Source: CALBJU01 sp965247125 (GTDB taxonomy: Bacteria; Bacteroidota; Rhodothermia; Rhodothermales; UBA10348). Taken from it: a DNA stretch of 64,000 nt. This document shows positions 35,647 to 42,931 of this stretch, piece by piece. The notes beneath the pieces were generated by a model. The model ran no database searches, had not been told where the DNA came from, and saw only the letters and a program-made list of their open reading frames with translations. The stretch is taken from the NCBI GenBank assembly GCA_965247125.1, contig CBDFGO010000002.1:496001-560000 (forward strand), written 5' to 3'. The translations under genes and the position numbers were made by a program. Position 1 is the stretch's first letter; every line of letters begins with the position of its first letter.

Positions 35647-35807
35647 TGGGGTCTGATTTATCGGTTCAAAGGGCCAGTTTCTCGTAAAAGGTGACAGAGT
35701 CCCGCCCGGCGGTGGTGAAGCCACCCGCGGCCAGCGCCGCCAGGCAGGATCTGTCTGTGACCCGCGCCTCTGGAAAAGCGCCGATCACGTGGAGGAAAGC
35801 TCTGGGA

Positions 35808-37169
35808 TTAGTCGGCCTCTACCACCTCCGAATCCTCGCGCGTTTCCTCCGGTTCATCCGATCCATCTTCGGACGAAGTTTCTATCAGGTCGCGGTAGTA
35901 GTCCAGCATGTTTTCGGCATCCGCATAGGTGATGTCGACGAGATCACATGCGTAGTTTTCCATGCAGATATCTTCCATCTGCGTCCCCTCGTCGCCAGCC
36001 TCAGCTGCAGCGCGTTTCAAATCCTCCATGAGATCTGGTGTGGCCTTGAGCTCGACGGGAGAGAACTCGCGGAAGGGATTGTCGGGCTCCTCGTCCTGCC
36101 TGTACACCTCATCCAGGTGCGCGCACACCTCGTCTTTCGTGAGCGCCGGATAGTCCGCGTTCTCGAACAAGAAGGCGGATGCGGTCGCGGCGTGATCGTG
36201 AGAGTATCCAGCTGCAAGTGCGCTGAAAACAAGCTTCTTGAAAACGCCGATTCCGATGGTGACCACACTTCCGAGCATCTTGATCAGGATCGCCGCCTCC
36301 TGGTGGGTCAGGTCCGAGAGCATCGTCTCTTCGGGAAGGCCAAAGCGCTGGATTGCAGCTTCGTGGGGAACGTCTTCCTTGAAGCCACACTCTTGGCAAA
36401 GTCGCTCGATCGTTTCGAGCTGGCCATCGGTGACCTGGGCCTCCTGGTTTCGGCGCGCATTTTCCTGTTCGGCCTCGAAGAGATCCTTCTCATAGTCCTC
36501 AGCCAGTAGATCTTCAGCCAAGATCTCGGTGTCAGTGGCCAGGTCGATCCACCGACGTTTGCCAGCTTCGAAATCCTTCACCAGGCGGCAGAGATAGCTT
36601 CGCGGGCGAGTACCCGTTCTGTGCTGATCACACAGCCGCTTCAGGTTCTTTTTCTCGCCCTCGATACCGGCTTTATCATCTCGAGCGTTTTCTTTTTTCT
36701 CCTCCTCGAGCTCATCGATCCGGCGAACAGAGGTGACCATCTGATCGCCCACTGCATTGAGCTCCTCGGCCGTGAGCTTGTGCTGGCCCTTAATCGACTT
36801 ATGGGTCTCGCCGCTCGGCAGTTTGCCCTCCTTGAAGACCTCGGCGGTCACGAGCTTGAGGCCGTTGACATCCCCGTTACTGACGACGGATCCGTTTTCG
36901 TCTGAATCGTGTTCTTCGACACCCTCAGAATCCGGGTGTGTCTCGTCGTCGTGGTCGTGCAGCTGGCCACCAACCTCTTTTTCGGGCGCGCTGCCGCCAG
37001 TTTTGTCAGCGGGCGAACCACCCCCGACGTCCTTGCCGTCGACGATGTCGCCGCCCGGCATGACGCTGGATCCGGACGTCTCGTCAGGCCCCGCCTTGTC
37101 GATTGCTGGCGCTTCACCGCCGTCCATTGAGGCTAAAAAATGTGGAAGTGGAAAAAGGTGTGTTTTCAT
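35808..37169 (-). CDS. Phage early protein with acidic N-terminus, coiled coil and C-terminal helical domain
   Basis: 453 residues (an ATG at 37127 is an alternative start). Residues 1-110 are low-complexity, rich in Gly, Asp, His and Glu. Residues about 140-210 form a charged coiled coil ('RRIDELEEEKKENARDD') followed by 'RPRSYLCRLVKDFEAGKRRWI', an arrangement I know from short phage early proteins of unknown role. A short segment ('VTDGQLETIERLCQECGF', 'LTHQEAAILIKML') resembles a helical module found at the ends of phage recombination proteins. The C-terminus is acidic. It lies in the recombination cluster between the RuvC-like and the SbcDC-fusion genes, so an accessory role in recombination is possible. 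Confidence 0.55.
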   Translation of the reverse strand: MKTHLFPLPHFLASMDGGEAPAIDKAGPDETSGSSVMPGGDIVDGKDVGGGSPADKTGGSAPEKEVGGQLHDHDDETHPDSEGVEEHDSDENGSVVSNGDVNGLKLVTAEVFKEGKLPSGETHKSIKGQHKLTAEELNAVGDQMVTSVRRIDELEEEKKENARDDKAGIEGEKKNLKRLCDQHRTGTRPRSYLCRLVKDFEAGKRRWIDLATDTEILAEDLLAEDYEKDLFEAEQENARRNQEAQVTDGQLETIERLCQECGFKEDVPHEAAIQRFGLPEETMLSDLTHQEAAILIKMLGSVVTIGIGVFKKLVFSALAAGYSHDHAATASAFLFENADYPALTKDEVCAHLDEVYRQDEEPDNPFREFSPVELKATPDLMEDLKRAAAEAGDEGTQMEDICMENYACDLVDITYADAENMLDYYRDLIETSSEDGSDEPEETREDSEVVEAD

Positions 37170-37183
37170 GATTGTTTGTTCGG

Positions 37184-37651
37184 TTAGAAGTCGTACACGA
37201 GCCGGCCGGCGTCTCGCGTATGTTCGTTGGTGCGGCCTTCATATCGCGTAAAGCGGCGAAATAGGGCAGCATCCCATTTTTTCTTGGTCGGCTTGACGGC
37301 CACAAACCGGAGGTGGTGGCGCTCGCAGTACTGGATCATCAGGCGCGCGAAAGCCTTGTTGCTCCCCACATCCTGGGCCATTTTGAGTTTGATGGCCAGG
37401 TCATTACCGTCAATATTTTTGCCGAATACAGGGCGGTTCTGGCCCGGATCTTCTATCAGCACGACAAGGCTGGCGGCTCGTGATAGGCCGGAAATCAGGC
37501 CAATGCCGTCCCAGAAGTCAACTGTCTTCAGCCAGAGGAAGCGGTGGCCGCGGCGATCCCAGACGGCCGCGCCCGTGTGGACACCCGCATCGATGCCGAG
37601 AGCGACACTTCGCCCGGTGGATGCTTGTATGAGCTCTGGAAATCCTTTCAT
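37184..37651 (-). CDS. RuvC-like resolvase/nuclease (RNase H fold)
   Basis: About 155 residues from ATG 37651, chosen because it overlaps the stop of the preceding 34-codon ORF (ATGA). The RNase H-fold signs are 'VALGIDAGVHTGAAVWD' (first Asp), 'LVVLIEDPGQN' (Glu), and 'EHTRDAGRLVYDF' with a terminal Asp. 'VGSNKAFARLMIQYCE' is typical of phage RuvC-like proteins. It should cut branched DNA, such as Holliday junctions, during phage replication or before packaging. It forms a tight overlapping cluster with its upstream neighbours. Confidence 0.8.
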   Translation of the reverse strand: MKGFPELIQASTGRSVALGIDAGVHTGAAVWDRRGHRFLWLKTVDFWDGIGLISGLSRAASLVVLIEDPGQNRPVFGKNIDGNDLAIKLKMAQDVGSNKAFARLMIQYCERHHLRFVAVKPTKKKWDAALFRRFTRYEGRTNEHTRDAGRLVYDF

Positions 37652-37752
37652 CCGAGCCCCCCAAGAACTGCGACGATCATAGCCACAATCAGTAGCAACT
37701 GGATGCCGGCTGAAATCCGCCCCTCGCCCTCTGGAATAAATTGATATCTCAT
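37648..37752 (-). CDS. 34-residue phage membrane micropeptide
   Basis: ATG at 37752; the peptide begins 'MRYQFIPEGEGRIS' and continues 'AGIQLLLIVAMIVAVLGGLG', a single membrane-spanning stretch. Its ATG overlaps the stop of the upstream gene (ATGA at 37749-37752) and its TGA overlaps the ATG of the RuvC-like gene (ATGA at 37648-37651). Overlaps on both sides show that the frame is used for coupled translation. Function unknown; it is too short for the usual gene callers. Confidence 0.65.
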   Translation of the reverse strand: MRYQFIPEGEGRISAGIQLLLIVAMIVAVLGGLG

Positions 37753-38099
37753 GCCGCGTCACTCCGTCTCCATTCTTCCTTCAGCTGCAAATGCTTGCGC
37801 TGCAGGCGAGCGAATTCGTTTTTGAAGTACTCCGCAGTCTCTTCTGCACCTTCCCTACGCTCACGCTCGAGCTCGAGGGCGCGGCGAGCGCTCTCCTCGA
37901 GGACGTCGTATTCGCGGGACCGGCTCTCGATGGCCACCCTGACCACCAACATCGCGGCGCGAAAGCCTCGCCAGAATGCCAGGAATTCACCCTCTGGCAA
38001 TCCTCGCTGCGCCTTCTTTGCCGCTATCCATGCGGGCCGGATCCAATCCATGATGGCCGCGGAGAATGATTCGTAGACGTCGGTGGTCGGTTCAGACAT
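37749..38099 (-). CDS. Phage early protein of unknown function, helical
   Basis: 116 residues, almost wholly helical: 'FSAAIMDWIRPAWIAAKKAQ', 'FLAFWRGFRAAMLVVRVAIE' and a charged coiled coil 'EESARRALELERERREG' to the end. No enzyme motif. It overlaps the helicase-loader gene upstream by 8 bases and the 34-residue micropeptide downstream by 4, so it belongs to the same translationally coupled replication and recombination cluster. Confidence 0.6.
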   Translation of the reverse strand: MSEPTTDVYESFSAAIMDWIRPAWIAAKKAQRGLPEGEFLAFWRGFRAAMLVVRVAIESRSREYDVLEESARRALELERERREGAEETAEYFKNEFARLQRKHLQLKEEWRRSDAA

Positions 38100-38901
38100 T
38101 TGTCGCCTCCGGAGGATGAATTCGAAAATTGCGGCCGGCCATCGGGAGAAAGGCGCTCATCTCGTAGAGGCGGTTGAATGTGCGCTCTCCGAAGCGTTCT
38201 TTGAAGTGCGCCGGGGCGATCAGATTGCTGGTCATGATCGTCGGCAGCGACCAGGAATTGCGGTGGTCGATGATTTCAAAGAAGAGGCGCTGGCGGTCCT
38301 CGGTCTCCTTCTTGATTTCGAGATCGCCGACGTCGTCGAGAAGCAGCACTTTTGCCTGCGCATATTGATCAATGCGGCGCTTGGTCTCGCCACCGGAATA
38401 CGCCTCCTGGATGTCTCGAATCATCGCGCTGAAGGTGGTCCACCTGCCCCCTTCGCCGATCTGGGCGAGCAGCTCCTTGAACACCGCCGTTCCCAACCAG
38501 GTTTTTCCCTGGCCGAAGCTGCCGGTCAGCATAATGCTGAAACGATTCTGGCTACGGCCGGGAATACATCCCTCGAGCGCCATCTCTGTGGCTCGCTGCA
38601 GCGCTACGGCCTTATCGGGCTCCTTGTTGAAAATCTGGCAGTTCGTCTCGATATCTGCACCGAAAAAGATCTTCGGCACGTGAGCGAGCTCCATCAAGTA
38701 GTTCAGCTTCTGAGCTGGCGTCTGTGGCGCGGCCAGGTGGCGCTCTTGCGCGCCGATCGGCTCGTTCGGATTCTCGCGCCCGCCTTCGAATTCGGCATCC
38801 ATCCTCTTCTTCACCTCGTCGGACAGATAGCTGGAGTTGCTCCACGCATCGCGCATATTTCCCATCTGGTCGGAGATGGGTTTGGGGGCGTCAGTTCTCA
38901 T
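38092..38901 (-). CDS. DnaC-like helicase loader (AAA+ ATPase)
   Basis: 269 residues. The AAA+ module of the DnaC/IstB family carries Walker A 'GSFGQGKTWLG' (K133), Walker B 'AKVLLLDDVGD', sensor I 'PTIMTSNL' and an arginine in 'FNRLYEMSAFLPMAGRNFR'. The first 100 residues are a partner-binding region. It should load the host replicative helicase at the phage origin. Its ATG overlaps the end of the replication initiator gene by 11 bases, giving an initiator-loader pair like lambda O-P or phi80-type O-DnaC. Confidence 0.88.
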   Translation of the reverse strand: MRTDAPKPISDQMGNMRDAWSNSSYLSDEVKKRMDAEFEGGRENPNEPIGAQERHLAAPQTPAQKLNYLMELAHVPKIFFGADIETNCQIFNKEPDKAVALQRATEMALEGCIPGRSQNRFSIMLTGSFGQGKTWLGTAVFKELLAQIGEGGRWTTFSAMIRDIQEAYSGGETKRRIDQYAQAKVLLLDDVGDLEIKKETEDRQRLFFEIIDHRNSWSLPTIMTSNLIAPAHFKERFGERTFNRLYEMSAFLPMAGRNFRIHPPEATNV

Positions 38902-39757
38902 AGGTGTCCCCGAATTCGTCGTTGAAGGCGGTGTCGTCTTCGCGCCGTTCGATCCCGGATCCAGCCTGCGAAGCGAAAACGTCGAAGACGCGCTCCTTCT
39001 GCCTGTTGAGCGATCGCAGTTTTATCGCGGTGCGAATGTTGCGGTTGGCAATCCACCAGTTGTCAGGCTGGAAGAGCCACTCGAGAATGGTGGCCACCTG
39101 GTGTTCGCTGTATCCGTCGACGCGGATCAAGAGATCAAACTCCTTTGCCCAGATCTGCATCCGGTCTGCACGCTTGGAAGCGTTCAGGCGAGAGGTGGCC
39201 ACATCCAGGCATCCGAGGCGGGCAAGGCTCTCTGCGAAATAGATAGCTGTTTGCAGAGGCCAGGAGTCTTCTTTAAAAGTTGGAGCCTCTTCTTCTTTAT
39301 CTATATCTAAAGGTTCTTCTAAGGAAGTATGTTTTAAATCTATCGCGCGTGCCCGTGAAGCAAGACCTGTGCCATTCCCACCGGCGGGTATGGCTTTCCC
39401 GCCCGTGGGAATAGCCGCTCCTGATTCGTCGCCATTCCCACCCGTGGGTACAGCGTTCCCATCCGTGGGCATGGTATTCCCACCCGTGGGAACCTTGTGC
39501 CCATCTGCAGGCGGCAGAACGCACCGGAATCCGTCGTTCTCGGCGATCAAAATCGAGGCATCTACGAGCTGGTCGCGGCTGCGATAGAGCGTAGATCGGC
39601 CGAAGGGAACGACAGGCAGCAGGGCAAACAAATCTCCGAGCATGATGCCTTCGGCGTTCTGGTTATGTCGTATTGCGAGCCAGGTCACGATTGCGTTGGA
39701 AGAGACGTTTTTAAGGTGTTCGAAGGGTATCGGGTCACTGTGGAAGGAAGGAGTCAC
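38891..39757 (-). CDS. Phage replication initiator containing iterons (O-like)
   Basis: 288 residues. The N-terminal 90 residues form a winged helix: 'AIVTWLAIRHNQNAEGIML' and 'FGRSTLYRSRDQLVDASIL'. The middle (about 82-130) is a low-complexity linker of PTGGNxx heptapeptides, encoded by iteron-like DNA repeats. The C-terminal half has a DnaD-like feel ('YSEHQVATILEWLFQPDNWW', 'IRTAIKLRS'), which in phage initiators contacts the helicase or its loader. The architecture of DNA-binding head, origin-bearing linker and partner-binding tail is that of lambda O. The downstream gene is the loader. Enzymatic activity is not expected. Confidence 0.8.
   Translation of the reverse strand: MTPSFHSDPIPFEHLKNVSSNAIVTWLAIRHNQNAEGIMLGDLFALLPVVPFGRSTLYRSRDQLVDASILIAENDGFRCVLPPADGHKVPTGGNTMPTDGNAVPTGGNGDESGAAIPTGGKAIPAGGNGTGLASRARAIDLKHTSLEEPLDIDKEEEAPTFKEDSWPLQTAIYFAESLARLGCLDVATSRLNASKRADRMQIWAKEFDLLIRVDGYSEHQVATILEWLFQPDNWWIANRNIRTAIKLRSLNRQKERVFDVFASQAGSGIERREDDTAFNDEFGDTYEN
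39287..39343. other. AT-rich block beside the iterons, candidate DNA-unwinding element
   Basis: About 57 bases with few G/C ('ttcttctttatctatatc', 'gtatgttttaaatctat') within otherwise GC-rich phage DNA, starting about 30 bases from the first iteron. In lambda-type origins such a block is where the duplex opens. Confidence 0.6.
39375..39513. repeat. Iteron array inside the initiator gene, candidate phage replication origin
   Basis: Six copies of a 21-bp unit start at 39375, 39396, 39435, 39456, 39477 and 39498; spacing is exactly 21 bases except one 39-base step. The consensus TTCCCACCCGTGGG is itself a palindrome, and the copy at 39477-39492 (TTCCCACCCGTGGGAA) is perfect. The outer copies are degenerate. 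Spacing of two helical turns puts all copies on one DNA face, as in initiator-bound iterons. Position inside the initiator gene and next to an AT-rich block matches the lambda origin. Confidence 0.78.
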
Positions 39758-39798
39758 ACGAGCACGTAGCTAAAGGGTGGCAAGGCCGAAGCATGTGA

Positions 39799-40599
39799 TT
39801 AGTAAGGGAGGTCGTCGTTGGGCCTGAATCCAGGATCCTCGGAAGGCGCGCCCACAACAGTATCGAGCGGCGTTCCACCCATGTCCCTGGTGATGGGAGT
39901 ACCTGGCGGCAGCGCTGCGGCCGGCGCAGTTGTGTGAGGTTCATCAGACTCATAGAGGGCTCCTTGAGCTGGCACCTGCGTTGTGTGACCAGCAGGCGCC
40001 GGCGCGGGAGCATCCGGTGCGGGACGAGGGGCGGCGGGTGTGTCCTCTTGCCCGCCGTAGCGTTTGCGCGCCGCCTCCTCATCCGCTGCCTTATCCGCTG
40101 CACCGGTGTTCGCCGATCCGTTCCGATCCAATGCATCACGGTCGTTCTGGCGAACATATCTTCCAGAAGGCTGCAAGGGCTGCATTCCCTCCATCAACGG
40201 CATCACGTTCCTGACGTTGATGTAGGGATCTTCTGGATCACTGGCGTTGTGGCCGTGCACGATCTGAACCATACAGGAGCGCCCGACGAACCACTCGAAG
40301 TCGACTAGAGCTCCCTTCGGTGGCGACTTGCCAGTCCAAGAAGTGACGAGGGCGTAGAGATTCGACTTCTCGGTCAGCACAAATGTGTAGAATTCCCTCA
40401 CCACGAAGTGCCGGCCGTCTTCATAGTCCGGGTTTGGGACGTCAATTTCCCACCGGAAATGGATCTGATCCTTTAGCCCCCAGCGCGTTGAAACGTCGTT
40501 TTTTATGTACATGTCGACGCACACCGCCCGGGTCACGCAGGGGTTGGGGTGCGCAAATTTTCGGTCGCCGTCGCCGACGGTAAGCGTAGTATCTGACAT
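39799..40599 (-). CDS. Phage SSB-like / replication-associated protein with acidic C-terminal tip
   Basis: 266 residues. The N-terminal 140 residues belong to a phage family with 'GVxxxxxKxxIHFRWEIDVP', 'FVVREFYTFVLTEKSNLYAL', 'LVDFEWFVGRSCMVQIVHGH' and 'NVRNVMPLMEGMQP', a beta-rich OB-like pattern. A long Pro/Ala/Gly-rich linker follows, and the chain ends '...PNDDLPY', very like the acidic DDDIPF tip by which SSB proteins recruit partners. Together with its place just before the replication initiator, this argues for a single-strand DNA-binding protein of the phage. It is not similar in sequence to E. coli SSB, so the call is inferential. Confidence 0.6.
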   Translation of the reverse strand: MSDTTLTVGDGDRKFAHPNPCVTRAVCVDMYIKNDVSTRWGLKDQIHFRWEIDVPNPDYEDGRHFVVREFYTFVLTEKSNLYALVTSWTGKSPPKGALVDFEWFVGRSCMVQIVHGHNASDPEDPYINVRNVMPLMEGMQPLQPSGRYVRQNDRDALDRNGSANTGAADKAADEEAARKRYGGQEDTPAAPRPAPDAPAPAPAGHTTQVPAQGALYESDEPHTTAPAAALPPGTPITRDMGGTPLDTVVGAPSEDPGFRPNDDLPY

Positions 40600-40661
40600 A
40601 GCTAAATCGATGGATTAGATGGAATGGATGTGATGCCGGCCTATACGAAATCAAGCTGCGG

Positions 40662-41108
40662 TTAGAGCGCGATCATCTTGCGCTCGCGAACACTCGTCAG
40701 CACACTCGCCTTGACCAGGCCCAAGCCCTTGCGCTCCTGGGCGCGGTGGTGCAGCTGAAGCAGCGAGAGATATTCGGGCCGGATGTAAGCCTCGGTCTCG
40801 AGCGCCTTTTCGGTGATCTTCTCCTCTCGGATCACGTAGCCGCGGCGCAGGTCAGTGATGATCTCATACCGAAGCGATCGCCGGAGGTGTTCGAACAGGA
40901 GGCAGTCGGCCTCGGCCTTGGCAGCGATTTCGCCAGCCAGCAGAATTTCCAGATCAAGCTCTTCCAGTGAGCCAGAAAGAAGGGCCTGCAGCTGCTCGGG
41001 GCTCGGGAGCTCGAGCTCCGTTTCTGCCTTTGATATAGCCACGGCGCCCTGTAGGATTTTTACCGTTTCCAAGTGGTGGAGCGTCTGCTCCGGTTTCGTT
41101 GCTTCCAT
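40662..41108 (-). CDS. Phage early protein, unknown function, helical
   Basis: 148 residues from ATG 41108, a start directly preceded by AATCAGACCCCC, the same sequence found before the SbcDC-fusion gene; the open frame extends to 41192 but without protein-like sequence. It is rich in Leu/Glu with helices such as 'LSGSLEELDLEILLAGEIAA', then 'ADCLLFEHLRRSLRYEIITD' and 'IREEKITEKALETEAYI'. No motif is recognised. It is transcribed with the replication genes. Confidence 0.55.
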   Translation of the reverse strand: MEATKPEQTLHHLETVKILQGAVAISKAETELELPSPEQLQALLSGSLEELDLEILLAGEIAAKAEADCLLFEHLRRSLRYEIITDLRRGYVIREEKITEKALETEAYIRPEYLSLLQLHHRAQERKGLGLVKASVLTSVRERKMIAL

Positions 41109-41334
41109 GGGGGTCTGATTGATTTGGTCGTGAAAGGACCGTGTATCCGAGCCGCTCGATAGCTTCGAGCAGATCGTAGTCGTAAGTGACAATGACTCGC
41201 CAGCCGGCGAGGTCAGAATAGCTGGGTTCGTCCCGGGTGAGGACGGCCACGATCAGGCAGCAGGTGCCCCACCCGAGCAAAAAGAAGAAGACGGCGATCC
41301 AGATCGGGTCGATATGGTTGAGCAGCGCGGTCAT
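40954..41334 (-). CDS. Small phage membrane protein, 3' half overlapping the next gene
   Basis: The frame from ATG 41334 encodes 126 residues. The ATG overlaps the stop of the upstream HTH gene (ATGA), which supports real translation. Residues 9-33 are one membrane helix ('IWIAVFFFLLGWGTCCLIVA'), followed by 'GWRVIVTYDYDLLEAIERLG'. From about residue 70 the frame runs 155 bases into the next gene and its sequence becomes Gly/Pro/Arg-rich and unconvincing; a frameshift or loss of an earlier stop may have lengthened it. Function unknown. Confidence 0.5.
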   Translation of the reverse strand: MTALLNHIDPIWIAVFFFLLGWGTCCLIVAVLTRDEPSYSDLAGWRVIVTYDYDLLEAIERLGYTVLSRPNQSDPHGSNETGADAPPLGNGKNPTGRRGYIKGRNGARAPEPRAAAGPSFWLTGRA

Positions 41335-41777
41335 GGTGTCATGTCGCTGGCCAGCAGCGCGCGCTCGGCTTCCATATTTGGAAGCACTTCAGTTTTAATG
41401 ATGTTGATTGATCGATCAACTCGAGAGAGGTCTCTGTCCTCAAGTCCGCGGGCAAAACCGGAGGCGGTGTGCACAATCTCGACGACCTCGTTGTCAGCTG
41501 ATCCATCGGCAGATCCCATGACACGCTTGACGGCGTCGCCAGAGGTAGGCATGAAGAGGCGCGAGTATCGCGGATCGTCCATACTGAATCGGTATTTACA
41601 CCAGCGTATTGCCTGGCTGACCTCTATCTGGGCTTCACGCCTGATAATTTTGCGAACCTGCGATGCCGATACACCCATGACCTGGACGATCTCAGGGACA
41701 TCGATGACCTCGGCGTAATAATCCCGGATGAGCAGCTCGTGAAAGGGAGTAGAGAATCGTGTGATGGATGTAGGCAC
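41331..41777 (-). CDS. Phage HTH regulatory protein
   Basis: 148 residues. An N-terminal helix-turn-helix is visible in 'DVPEIVQVMGVSASQVRKII', followed by 'REAQIEVSQAIRWCKYRFSM'. The second half is charged and helical. It sits second in the leftward early operon, next to the switch region, where phages keep CII-like activators or Cro-like repressors. The downstream membrane-protein gene overlaps it by 4 bases. The exact role is not clear from sequence. Confidence 0.55.
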   Translation of the reverse strand: MPTSITRFSTPFHELLIRDYYAEVIDVPEIVQVMGVSASQVRKIIRREAQIEVSQAIRWCKYRFSMDDPRYSRLFMPTSGDAVKRVMGSADGSADNEVVEIVHTASGFARGLEDRDLSRVDRSINIIKTEVLPNMEAERALLASDMTP

Positions 41778-41817
41778 AGTGTTACAGGATCAGCATGAAA
41801 TGGTGAATAATCTCACC

Positions 41818-42018
41818 TTACGTTGATGCCAGTTCAGCGGAGGAGTTTTGAGCGGCCTCGCCGGCCTCTTCCAGCACCCTGTTAATTGCCTCGAGCGTGT
41901 GGTGCGCGATGAAATGATTCTCAGTGCGGCGATCAGCATCAGCAGCTCGCTTTAGGCGTTCAATTGTGTCCTCGTCGTAGTCAAGTCGAGGGCGATAAAG
42001 ACGTTTGTTTTCAGACAT
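41818..42018 (-). CDS. Small Arc/CopG-like (ribbon-helix-helix) phage repressor
   Basis: 66 residues from ATG 42018 ('MSENKRLYRPRLDYDEDTIE'); a longer frame to 42252 runs through the divergent repressor gene and is not real. A basic strand-like start (KRLYRPRLDY) followed by two helices ('TIERLKRAADADRRTENHFI', 'HHTLEAINRVLEEA') fits the ribbon-helix-helix fold. It is the first gene of the leftward operon and is divergent from the S24-like repressor gene, with 97 bases between starts, so it holds the Cro position in the switch. Confidence 0.6.
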   Translation of the reverse strand: MSENKRLYRPRLDYDEDTIERLKRAADADRRTENHFIAHHTLEAINRVLEEAGEAAQNSSAELAST

Positions 42019-42115
42019 GGCCGAAACGATATTGGATAATTCTGGAACAGATTGCGACCAAAAGTGGCCCGATCTGGTGATAAATATACGCTTTATACCT
42101 TCTCGATCAACTGAT
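42019..42115. promoter_or_regulatory. Divergent promoter/operator region of the prophage switch
   Basis: The 97 bases between the leftward Arc-like gene and the rightward repressor gene are AT-rich and contain ATAAA-TATACGC-TTTAT (about 42080-42096), an inverted repeat with 5-bp arms. On the minus strand a TTGATC and a TATATT lie 16 bases apart and could be a -35/-10 pair for the early operon. Assignments are tentative. Confidence 0.45.
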
Positions 42116-42916
42116 ATGACGGATAAGTATAACAAGTTCATCGATAGTTCACATTCGCCACAAACAGTCGGAGAAGCTATTGTAGACCTGTTTACGGGAG
42201 AAATTGACTTGGAATTAGGGACATCGGAGATTATCGAGAGAGTTATATCCACCTTCTACACCACCCCGCAGAATATTCGCAACGAACTGACAAAGCTGAC
42301 AAAAGGAAAAGTTTTACAGAAGCCGCGAAGAAGCGTATATCAGCTACGTAGATCTACCCAGCAAATAGTTGTGCCCCATAAGGGAAATGGTCGTTCTGCA
42401 CCACTCGATACCGTTACTTATTACGTATACAGCGGTTACTCATTAAGCGAAGACGGGTCTATCGGGAAAGATGCGGTCACAAGTGTGTCCATGCCGAGAG
42501 ATATGATTCAGCGCCTGTCCGGCGGAGATGTCCCCGAACCAGACGATGCCTATTGGGATTACCTGGATGGCACCGACATGCTGCCCTGGTACCCGCACGG
42601 AAGAGCGGTCTTTGTTATTAAATGCTCTGAAGTAACCGGCGCCGGACCATACATGGTTTTCCTCGGAAAATCGCCCGTATCGACGATGAGGCGGCTAGAG
42701 CGCCTAGGTGATGGCGGGCTCCGCGTTACCACGGACAACAAATCGTACAGTGATCAAACGCTAGACTACAAGGAGGGCGACCTCTGGATCGACCGAGCGA
42801 CCGGCCGGGAAGTCTTTCTGCACATTCATGGTCGGGTTGGCAACCCGAACGAGGAGGGAAAGGCAATCCTGGACACATTGGTGCACGCGATGAAAGAAGT
42901 ATTTGGAACCAAGTAG
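42116..42916 (+). CDS. Phage repressor, winged-helix plus S24/LexA-like domain lacking the catalytic dyad
   Basis: 266 residues from ATG 42116. The first 90 residues look like a winged helix ('TSEIIERVISTFYTTPQNIR', 'LTKLTKGKVLQKPRRSVYQL'). The C-terminal half follows the S24 pattern: 'GTDMLPWYPHGRAVFVIKCS', 'GAGPYMVFLGKSPVSTMRRLER', 'LRVTTDNKSYSDQTLDY' and a final 'IHGRVGNPN'. Where active proteins have Ser in (G/D)SM, this one has Asp (TDM), and the catalytic Lys position (K-R-L) reads M-R-R-L. So RecA-driven self-cleavage is not expected; the domain would serve for dimerisation. It is divergent from the early operon and is the best candidate for the lysogeny repressor. Confidence 0.65.
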   Translation: MTDKYNKFIDSSHSPQTVGEAIVDLFTGEIDLELGTSEIIERVISTFYTTPQNIRNELTKLTKGKVLQKPRRSVYQLRRSTQQIVVPHKGNGRSAPLDTVTYYVYSGYSLSEDGSIGKDAVTSVSMPRDMIQRLSGGDVPEPDDAYWDYLDGTDMLPWYPHGRAVFVIKCSEVTGAGPYMVFLGKSPVSTMRRLERLGDGGLRVTTDNKSYSDQTLDYKEGDLWIDRATGREVFLHIHGRVGNPNEEGKAILDTLVHAMKEVFGTK

Positions 42917-42931
42917 AATCACTAAATCGAC

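Noticed and set aside
39369..39587. 72-codon rightward ORF rich in 'FPPVG' over the iterons
   Set aside because: It is the antisense reading of the PTGGN repeat; the opposite strand encodes a coherent initiator.
42005..42252. Extended frames on both strands through the switch region
   Set aside because: Both run through the start region of the opposite gene. Starts at 42,018 (leftward) and 42,116 (rightward) give compact proteins and leave a promoter region between them.
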